Source: Pseudobdellovibrio sp. (lineage in GTDB: Bacteria > Bdellovibrionota > Bdellovibrionia > Bdellovibrionales > Bdellovibrionaceae). Taken from it: DNA of 12,099 bases. The notes under the pieces are model-generated. The model was not told the origin of the DNA, did no database searches, and worked only from the letters and a program-made list of their open reading frames with translations. Positions 7,032-12,099 of this stretch are shown here, piece after piece. How positions within the stretch are numbered: position 1 is the stretch's first letter; each line of letters opens with the position of its first letter. The stretch spans positions 1 to 12,099 of the forward strand of contig JANWIU010000030.1 in the NCBI GenBank assembly GCA_025449725.1. The letters run 5' to 3'. A program made the translations under genes and the position numbers.

Positions 7032-7045
7032 AGTCGAAGACTAAA
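7029..7045 (+). other. Small perfect hairpin in the gltX leader
   Basis: TTTAGTC (7029-7035) and GACTAAA (7039-7045) form a 7-bp perfect stem with a GAA loop. It overlaps the last three T of the preceding terminator and ends 8 nt before the AGGGG Shine-Dalgarno of gltX. It may be a mRNA-stabilising or regulatory structure; function is unproven. Confidence 0.45.
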
Positions 7046-7064
7046 TTTCATAGTAGGGGTAATC

Positions 7065-8534
7065 ATGTCTGAAATTCGCGTGAGATTCGCACCAAGCCCA
7101 ACCGGTTACTTGCACGTCGGTGGCGCCAGATCTGCTTTGTTCAATTACTTATACGCCAAACGTAACGGCGGAAAATTTATTTTGCGAATTGAAGACACCG
7201 ATCAGGAACGTTCAACTGAAGAATCTTTAAAAATGATGGTGGCCGACTTGAAGTGGTTAGGTCTCAATTGGGACGAAGGCCCGCACCCTGAAACCTTGAA
7301 AGATATGGGACCTTACGGTCCTTACAAACAAAGCGAACGGCTTAAAAATTATAAAGAAGCAGCAGAAAAATTATTGGCCGACGGCAAAGCGTACTATTGC
7401 TTTATGACGGACGAAGAGCTGGATGCCGCGCGTGAAAAAGTAAAAGCAGACGGCCACCAAGGGCATGTTGAATCGCCGTGGGAAAACGGCACCGTGGCGG
7501 ACGCTTTGAAAAAAATCAGCGCGGGCGATAAAGCAGTCGTGCGATTTAAAACCCGGCACTTACGCAAAGATTATATTTTAAAAGATCTCATCAGGGGAGA
7601 AGTGCGCTTTCCTTCCGACATGATCGGCGACTTTGTTTTATTAAGATCGGACGGAATGCCGGTTTATAACTTCTGTTGCGTAGTAGATGATTACCAGATG
7701 AAAATTTCTCACGTACTTCGTGCGGAAGAGCATCTGCCGAATACCCTTCGCCAATTGATGATTTTTGAGGCCATGGGCTGGAAGACGCCGGAGTTCGGTC
7801 ACATCTCATTAATTTTAGATGATGATCGCCAAAAATTATCAAAACGCAAAGGGGCCGTTGCTTGCGATCAATTTATGAAAGACGGGTACTTGCCGGAAGC
7901 CATGAATAATTATTTGGCCTTATTAGGCTGGTCTCACCCTGAGCAAAAAGAAATCATGCCGATGCAGGAAATGGTCGAGCAATTTTCTTTGGACCGTGTT
8001 CATTCGGCAGGAGCGGTTTTTGATCGGGTTAAGTTGAAGTGGGTTAATGCCCAGCATTTGCGGTCGCTTCCGAACGCTGACATTTACAATCTGATTTCTC
8101 CGTTTTTAAAACAGGCGGGTTTAAACTTGCCGGCAGATTTGAACTGGCAAATGCAGTCGGTAGAAATTTTTAAACCTTACATGGAAATTCTGACAGATGC
8201 AGTGACCTTGTATACCCCGCTGGATGATTCAAAATATGAAATCTTCGCTGAAAGCGACGAAGCGCTGGCCTGGCCAACATCAAAAGCCGTGTTAGAAGCG
8301 TGGAAGGATTGTGTGGCGGCTCATGCCGGTGAGACCTTCAATGAAGCTGACTTCCTGCGAATACAGGATGAAGTTAAAAATAAATCGGGCCAAAAAGGAA
8401 AAAATTTATTTTTCCCGATTCGAATTGCGTTGATCGGCAAACCGCATGGAGCAGAATTAAAAATTTTAGTTCCGTTGATGAATAAGAGTTCCATTCTAAA
8501 ACGCGCTGAAAAAGCACTGGCAAAAGTAAAATAG
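7065..8534 (+). CDS. gltX: Glutamyl-tRNA synthetase
   Basis: This is a class I aminoacyl-tRNA synthetase that charges tRNA(Glu) in the cytoplasm; 489 residues is the normal length. The Rossmann-fold start has FAPSPTGYLHVGGARSALFN (8-27) with HVGG as the HIGH motif, then RIEDTDQERS (41-50). The KMSKS motif is KLSKR (257-261) in DDDRQKLSKRKGA. The C-terminal helical anticodon-binding domain follows, from about 330. Only one Cys (C112) is present in the region where some GluRSs bind zinc, so that zinc knuckle is absent. Whether it also mischarges tRNA(Gln) for GatCAB correction cannot be told from this window. The ATG at 7065 has AGGGG (7055-7059) upstream. The gene is 16 bp from cysS and almost surely co-transcribed with it. 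Confidence 0.97.
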   Translation: MSEIRVRFAPSPTGYLHVGGARSALFNYLYAKRNGGKFILRIEDTDQERSTEESLKMMVADLKWLGLNWDEGPHPETLKDMGPYGPYKQSERLKNYKEAAEKLLADGKAYYCFMTDEELDAAREKVKADGHQGHVESPWENGTVADALKKISAGDKAVVRFKTRHLRKDYILKDLIRGEVRFPSDMIGDFVLLRSDGMPVYNFCCVVDDYQMKISHVLRAEEHLPNTLRQLMIFEAMGWKTPEFGHISLILDDDRQKLSKRKGAVACDQFMKDGYLPEAMNNYLALLGWSHPEQKEIMPMQEMVEQFSLDRVHSAGAVFDRVKLKWVNAQHLRSLPNADIYNLISPFLKQAGLNLPADLNWQMQSVEIFKPYMEILTDAVTLYTPLDDSKYEIFAESDEALAWPTSKAVLEAWKDCVAAHAGETFNEADFLRIQDEVKNKSGQKGKNLFFPIRIALIGKPHGAELKILVPLMNKSSILKRAEKALAKVK

Positions 8535-8550
8535 GATAAGGTAATTCGGT

Positions 8551-10011
8551 ATGCTGAAAGTTCATAACACCGTGACACGCAAAATTGAAGAATTTAAGCC
8601 CTACAAGGAAGGCCAGGTTGCTATTTACGTATGCGGACCAACCGTTTACGACTACCTTCACGTCGGGAACTTTCGCGGACCGGTCGTATTCAATTTTATC
8701 AGAAACTGGCTTGAGCATTTGGGTTACAAGGTGAAGTTCGCCCAGAACTTTACAGATGTAGACGATAAAATCTTAAACCGCGCTAATCGCGACGGTAAAT
8801 CCGCTTTGGAAGTCTCTTCGACTTTTATTGAGGAATACAAAAAGGATTTTAAAATTCTCGGATTACGTTTGCATGATGAAAGTCCGAAAGTCAGTGACTA
8901 TATGCCTGAAATCATTTCGATGGTTTCAGATCTGGTAGAAAAAAAGAAAGCTTATGTTGCCGGCCAGGATGTGAATTTTGAAATTGCACAGTTTCCTCAA
9001 TACGGCAAATTATCGAACCGAAAAGTGGACGAATTAAAAGAAGGTGTCCGTATTGAAGTGGAAACTTCTAAAAAATCACCAATGGATTTTGCATTATGGA
9101 AGGGAAACAAAGAGGGCGAACCGCTTAGCTGGGATTCGCCGTGGGGCAAAGGCCGCCCGGGTTGGCATATTGAATGTTCGGCCATGGTTCGTGGAATTTT
9201 CGGCGATCAGATTGATATTCATGGTGGTGGCCTTGATTTGATGTTTCCTCACCATGAAAATGAAATTGCCCAGAGCGAAAGCTGCAGTGGGCATGATTTG
9301 GCAAAATACTGGATTCACTGGAACATGTTTAACTTCGGTGGCGCAAAAATGTCGAAGTCGTTAGGAAACGTTATTAACATGCGCGAGTTTTCGAATAAAC
9401 ACCACCCGGAAGTCTACAAGTGGATGGTGCTGTCAGTTCATTATAGAACGGTGGCCGACTTCAGCGAAGACACAACCAACCAGGCCTATGCAGGGCTTGC
9501 CAAATTTTATTCTGCGATGGCCCTTGCTGAAAACGTTAAAAATTCAGACAGCTCAATGAAGGCCGTTTTAGACGAGAAATACAAAGCGGAACTGGATGTC
9601 GTATGGAAGCAAATCACGGATTCATTGAATGATGATTTCGGTACACCATCTGCATTTGCAACTGTTTTTGAAACCATTCGTAAATTCAATTCGCGTATTC
9701 GCCGCGGAATGAAGGTCAATCCGCAAGTGGTCAGCCAGTGCGAACAATTTTTAGAGCTGATGAAGAAATTCGGCAGCGTTTTAAGTTTGTTTCAGGAATC
9801 GCCTGAAAAATTTTTATATGAGCTGGATAGCCGGTTGCTGGTTCAGTTGGGCCACAAGCGGGAAGATATTGATGTGTTGGTAGCGGAGCGTGCGAAAGCC
9901 CGTGACGCTAAAGATTTTGCAAAAGCCGATGAGTGCAGAAAAAAACTAACTGAAATGAACATTACAGTCAGCGATACAGCGACGGGTAGTTTTTGGGAAG
10001 TTATTAAATAA
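8551..10011 (+). CDS. cysS: Cysteinyl-tRNA synthetase
   Basis: This class Ia synthetase charges tRNA(Cys) in the cytoplasm; 486 residues is the standard length. The zinc ligands that select cysteine keep E. coli numbering: C28 (VCGPTVYD), C209 (HIECSAM), H234 and E238 (FPHHENEIAQ). The HIGH motif is HVGN (37-40) and the KMSKS motif is exact (266-270, GGAKMSKSLGN). The C-terminal part includes the DALR helical bundle and a final anticodon-binding tail with AERAKARDAKDFAKADECR (about 443-461). The ATG is preceded by GGATAAGG (8534-8541), which overlaps the gltX stop, pointing to one operon. No GC-rich terminator follows; an AT-rich palindrome 70 bp downstream is the only structure. Confidence 0.97.
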   Translation: MLKVHNTVTRKIEEFKPYKEGQVAIYVCGPTVYDYLHVGNFRGPVVFNFIRNWLEHLGYKVKFAQNFTDVDDKILNRANRDGKSALEVSSTFIEEYKKDFKILGLRLHDESPKVSDYMPEIISMVSDLVEKKKAYVAGQDVNFEIAQFPQYGKLSNRKVDELKEGVRIEVETSKKSPMDFALWKGNKEGEPLSWDSPWGKGRPGWHIECSAMVRGIFGDQIDIHGGGLDLMFPHHENEIAQSESCSGHDLAKYWIHWNMFNFGGAKMSKSLGNVINMREFSNKHHPEVYKWMVLSVHYRTVADFSEDTTNQAYAGLAKFYSAMALAENVKNSDSSMKAVLDEKYKAELDVVWKQITDSLNDDFGTPSAFATVFETIRKFNSRIRRGMKVNPQVVSQCEQFLELMKKFGSVLSLFQESPEKFLYELDSRLLVQLGHKREDIDVLVAERAKARDAKDFAKADECRKKLTEMNITVSDTATGSFWEVIK

Positions 10012-10080
10012 CAAGTGACTTTACTTTCCATAATCCAATAAATTATTTTTATAATAGAAAAAAGCGATGTTTATTTTGCG

Positions 10081-10104
10081 GCGATTTTTTAATTAAAAAA
10101 ACGC
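10081..10104. repeat. AT-rich palindrome downstream of cysS
   Basis: TTTTTTAATTAAAAAA (10085-10100) is a perfect 16-bp palindrome, extended by GCG (10081-10083) and CGC (10102-10104) with one A-A mismatch on each side. It could be a weak bidirectional terminator of cysS or a protein site. The rest of 10012-10143 is AT-rich sequence in which I see no gene. Confidence 0.4.
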
Positions 10105-10143
10105 AATAAAATCATATAAGTGGCGTTCTGTACCTTTGTCATC

Positions 10144-10171
10144 TTGACAATTTTTACTTCGGTATCAAAAT
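10144..10171 (+). promoter_or_regulatory. Predicted promoter of the small ORF / hibernation factor transcript
   Basis: A perfect -35 TTGACA (10144-10149) is followed after 16 bp by CAAAAT (10166-10171), 4 of 6 to the -10 consensus. The expected start near 10178 leaves a leader of about 17 nt before the small ORF. Confidence 0.5.
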
Positions 10172-10194
10172 AGAGATAAGAAGGAGTCACTATT

Positions 10195-10269
10195 ATGCAA
10201 GTAAATGCTATTAGAATCTTAAAAAATCCTTCAGAATTCCTTCTCGTCAAACTCAAGACGAGCGGGTAG
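10195..10269 (+). CDS. Candidate 24-codon small ORF (leader peptide) before the hibernation factor gene
   Basis: An ATG with a very good Shine-Dalgarno, AGAAGGAG (10179-10186, 8 nt before the ATG), opens a 24-codon frame that reads MQVNAIRILKNPSEFLLVKL, then KTSG and a TAG stop. It lies right behind a promoter with a perfect -35 and 68 bp before hpf. Near its end CTCGTC (10243-10248) and GACGAG (10257-10262) can form a 6-bp hairpin. TCCTTCT (10238-10244) is complementary to AGAAGGA of its own Shine-Dalgarno (10179-10185), and TCCTTC (10227-10232) can pair there too, so two folds could compete. The peptide has no runs of a single amino acid as in classical attenuators. Alternatives are a non-coding small RNA or plain leader; translation is unproven. 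Confidence 0.4.
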   Translation: MQVNAIRILKNPSEFLLVKLKTSG

Positions 10270-10337
10270 CTCTTCAAATCTTTCTAAAATAGTTAATTTA
10301 AATAATTGGTCGTTTTCGGTACGAGAAAGGTACATTT

Positions 10338-10727
10338 ATGCCAACATCTAATTTTACTGTTCAATATCATAATTTTCACCCCTCCCAGGCAACTAGAGAA
10401 TACATTGAAGATGCACTTTCAGTTGTTCAACAAGAACTTCCAGGCGGAGCCACTGCGAAGGCCCACTTTACTTTGAAAGATAAAGTGGTGAAGGGCACGT
10501 TGCAGGTAGGATCATTCTATGGTCCCTTTTTTAGTGCTGCGGCTGCTGAAGACTTACATCTGGTAACCGTCAAATTAATTGAACAGGTACGGAGACGACT
10601 AGAAAAATTTAAATCAAGAAGACGCTCCCATGAAGGACTTAAACAAAGTCTGAAGAAACATGTCTACAATGCAGAGCCGCTGGAATCCGGAACGGACCCA
10701 ATGGTTGCTGATTCTGTAGCATCCTAA
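10338..10727 (+). CDS. hpf: Ribosome hibernation promotion factor-like protein (HPF/RaiA family, short form)
   Basis: Proteins of this family bind the 30S decoding site in slow growth and keep ribosomes inactive. The 129 residues show the family layout: strand FTVQYHNFHPSQATREYIEDAL (6-27, strand plus first helix), AKAHFTLKDK (40-49), KGTLQVGSFYGPFFSAAAAEDLHLV (52-76), and the second helix with VKLIEQVRRRLEKFKSRRR (78-96), the hallmark basic end. The C-terminal dimerisation domain of long HPF is missing, replaced by a short basic then acidic tail. The glycine-rich GSFYGPFF turn is less standard, so I rate this as a divergent member. AAAGG (10326-10330) precedes the ATG at 10338 by 7 nt. The promoter at 10144 and the small ORF lie upstream. 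It converges on the MazG-like gene with a 3-bp gap and no terminator between. Confidence 0.72.
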   Translation: MPTSNFTVQYHNFHPSQATREYIEDALSVVQQELPGGATAKAHFTLKDKVVKGTLQVGSFYGPFFSAAAAEDLHLVTVKLIEQVRRRLEKFKSRRRSHEGLKQSLKKHVYNAEPLESGTDPMVADSVAS

Positions 10728-10730
10728 ATT

Positions 10731-11090
10731 TTATTCGTTGTACTTTTTATTGGAAGACCGGGCTGTCTCCACAGGATACTTTTCAGAGTTGGATTGCATC
10801 TTGTGGATAAACGCCTGGGTCAGATCCAAATTATTCATTTGGGAAATACGTAAAACAAAAAACAATACGTCAGATAATTCTTGTTCGACCCGGGCTTTAA
10901 AAACCGGGTCGTTCATTTTTTGTATAATTTCAGAATCGGTCTTAAACCGGAAAAGCTCCAGCAGTTCATTGGCTTCTGTTGAAGTGCCGATCGCTAAATC
11001 TTTTAAGCCATGAAACTGGCCCCAGTCGCGGTCGTCACAGAATTTCTTTACAGCGTTTTTTAATGAAGAAACGGTTGTTGACTCATCCAT
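10731..11090 (-). CDS. MazG-like nucleotide pyrophosphohydrolase (dCTPase/RS21-C6 type)
   Basis: Members hydrolyse (d)NTPs to monophosphate and pyrophosphate and clear non-canonical or excess nucleotides. From the ATG at 11090 the protein has 119 residues, the usual single-domain length, and opens like the family (KKFCDDRDWGQFHGLKDLAIG). The Mg-binding residues are E39 and E42 in TEANELLELF and E71 and D74 in ELSDVLFFVLRI; the tail NSEKYPVETA and SNKKY is also typical. Another ATG at 11138 would add 16 residues not resembling the family and leave only 8 bp to the divergent gene. Neither start has a Shine-Dalgarno. A TATAAC on the minus strand (11112-11107) lies 16 nt before the shorter start, giving a very short leader. 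The base preference cannot be read from sequence. Confidence 0.85.
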   Translation of the reverse strand: MDESTTVSSLKNAVKKFCDDRDWGQFHGLKDLAIGTSTEANELLELFRFKTDSEIIQKMNDPVFKARVEQELSDVLFFVLRISQMNNLDLTQAFIHKMQSNSEKYPVETARSSNKKYNE

Positions 11091-11146
11091 AACAGTATTG
11101 TGTTTTGTTATAGTCAAGCCGTCAAATTTTAAGTACATTTACAGCC

Positions 11147-12099
11147 ATGATGCAAGTGCCAAAAAAAATTCCCAGCCTGATCAGCAAAACTAAAATCATG
11201 CAAGGGTACCAGTGCTTAAAGAACATTTATTTAAGTGTTCATCAAAAATCCCTGATCCCACCGGTATCTGCGGAACTACAGTCGTTGTTCGACCAGGGTA
11301 ATGCGGTGACGGTAGAAGCCAGAAAGCGCTTTCCGCAAGGAGTTCTTGTTGAAAACGCAGCATTCGATTTTATAGGATCATTGCAAAAGACACGAGAATT
11401 ATTAGCACAGCATACTCCGGTTATTTTTGAAGCGGCTTTTGAGTATAAGGGCTGCTACGCTCGGGCCGACGTGATCGAATATAATCCGCTGACTCAGCGT
11501 TGGTCTGTGATTGAAGTTAAATCATCTACTAAAGTTAAAGATGAACATCTGGATGACGTGGGCCTTCAGGTTTGGATCATGGCGAATGCAGGGCTGCCGA
11601 TCGAAAAAATTTCGATCATGCATTTGAATAATTTGTGTAAATACCCTGATCTTTCAAATTTATTTATTCAGGAAGAAGTGACGGAAAAACTGCGATCGCT
11701 TCATACCTCGATCTCGCCAAAACTTAATAATATCTTTCAAGCGTTAAGATCTGATGAGGCCCCTCAGGTAGAAGTGGGTAAACATTGTAGTGTGCCGAGA
11801 GATTGTCAGTTTATGGATCACTGCTGGGGGGCAAAGGCGTGGCCGAAGCCGAACGTGTTTGATTTACCCGGCATGTATACAAAGAGATGGGAACTTTTTG
11901 AAAAGGGTATTTTAGATCTCCATGCAATTCCTGCGGAAGCTTTGAGTGAAAAAGAACAGCAGTGCCTGGAGGTATTAAAAACCGGGGTACGTCATGTCGA
12001 TAAAGAATATGTAAAAAGTGAAATGACGAAATGGAAGTTTCCGTTGGTGTTCCTTGATTTTGAAACTTTAAATCCTGCCATTCCGATTTTTGAAGGCAC
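11147..12099 (+). CDS. Cas4/RecB-like PD-(D/E)XK nuclease fused to DUF2779 (DnaQ-like) domain, 3'-truncated by window edge
   Basis: Some 317 codons are visible and the frame runs off the right edge. N-terminal residues 11-30 (ISKTKIMQGYQCLKNIYLSV) match the first Cys region of Cas4/AddB-type nucleases. The PD-(D/E)XK core follows: E95 (FEAAFEYKG), D108 (YARADVIEY), E123-V-K125 (VIEVKSS) and Q141 (DDVGLQVWIM). C214, C220 and C226 (CSVPRDCQFMDHC) with C23 make a likely four-Cys Fe-S site, as in Cas4. From about 298, FPLVFLDFETLNPAIP begins a DUF2779 domain, whose D304-F-E306 fits motif I (DxE) of DEDD 3'-5' exonucleases. So two nuclease domains sit in one protein; biological role is unknown to me, DNA repair or defence being guesses. 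Start is ATG 11147 or 11150; upstream is open only from a stop at 11111 and no Shine-Dalgarno is seen. There are no cas genes or CRISPR repeats in the window. Confidence 0.82.
   Translation, partial: MMQVPKKIPSLISKTKIMQGYQCLKNIYLSVHQKSLIPPVSAELQSLFDQGNAVTVEARKRFPQGVLVENAAFDFIGSLQKTRELLAQHTPVIFEAAFEYKGCYARADVIEYNPLTQRWSVIEVKSSTKVKDEHLDDVGLQVWIMANAGLPIEKISIMHLNNLCKYPDLSNLFIQEEVTEKLRSLHTSISPKLNNIFQALRSDEAPQVEVGKHCSVPRDCQFMDHCWGAKAWPKPNVFDLPGMYTKRWELFEKGILDLHAIPAEALSEKEQQCLEVLKTGVRHVDKEYVKSEMTKWKFPLVFLDFETLNPAIPIFEG

Noticed and set aside
8374..8718. 114-codon minus-strand ORF across the gltX-cysS junction
   Set aside because: It overlaps the ends of two certain genes and has no family resemblance or ribosome binding site I can defend.
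10050..10055. Perfect TATAAT downstream of cysS
   Set aside because: No -35-like hexamer is found 16-18 bp upstream and the area is generally AT-rich, so it is probably chance.
10089..10277. 62-codon minus-strand ORF before hpf
   Set aside because: It is antisense to the predicted promoter and small ORF, without a Shine-Dalgarno or recognisable protein.
11091..11138. Longer start (11138) of the MazG-like gene
   Set aside because: The extra 16 residues do not resemble the family, there is no Shine-Dalgarno, and it would leave 8 bp to the divergent gene. It cannot be fully excluded.
11147..12099. Reading the Cas4-like domain as part of a CRISPR-Cas locus
   Set aside because: No repeats, cas1 or cas2 are in the window, and the fused DUF2779 domain points to a different protein family.

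Overview
The window looks like an ordinary chromosomal segment of a fairly low-GC bacterium from the Bdellovibrionota/Myxococcota side of the old Deltaproteobacteria. The best clue is the CarD/CdnL protein at 6472-6966, which is close to myxobacterial CdnL as I remember it. The many small exported proteins of unknown function also fit. This placement is inference from protein resemblance, not from a search. No rRNA, tRNA, CRISPR array, insertion sequence or prophage is visible.

Layout. (1) 2-898 (+) is the C-terminal two thirds of a class I CPD photolyase, cut by the left edge. It runs tail-to-tail, with a 4-bp stop overlap, into an exported very glycine-rich protein on the minus strand (895-1920). 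That gene has its own consensus-like promoter, which predicts an almost leaderless mRNA. (2) 2001-3980 (-) is a compact, probably co-transcribed set: an exported protein of unknown function, a 2-oxoglutarate/Fe(II) dioxygenase that starts at a TTG overlapping the previous stop, and an exported DUF4920-type protein. (3) 4150-6234 (+) is a secreted KP-43-like subtilase with an apparently doubled propeptide. It is followed by a REP-like palindromic element and a strong intrinsic terminator. (4) 6396-8534 and on to 10011 (+) is the growth block: promoter, cdnL, terminator, gltX and cysS. These are an RNA polymerase-binding stabiliser of rRNA-type promoters and two aminoacyl-tRNA synthetases. (5) 10012-10337 holds an AT-rich palindrome, a promoter with a perfect TTGACA and a 24-codon ORF with a strong Shine-Dalgarno. 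Then comes an HPF/RaiA-type ribosome hibernation factor (10338-10727). (6) A MazG-like nucleotide pyrophosphohydrolase (10731-11090, -) is convergent with it. Divergent from that is the start of a two-nuclease protein, a Cas4-like PD-(D/E)XK domain with four cysteines followed by the start of a DUF2779 DnaQ-like domain, which runs off the right edge.

How they fit together: the centre and right of the window deal mainly with matching ribosome and tRNA capacity to growth (CdnL, GltX, CysS, HPF) and with nucleotide and DNA upkeep (photolyase, MazG-like, nuclease). The left half makes exported or secreted proteins. I see no clear new multi-gene system. The least explained items are the two-nuclease DUF2779 protein, the small ORF/leader before the hibernation factor, the glycine-rich exported protein and the REP-like element.
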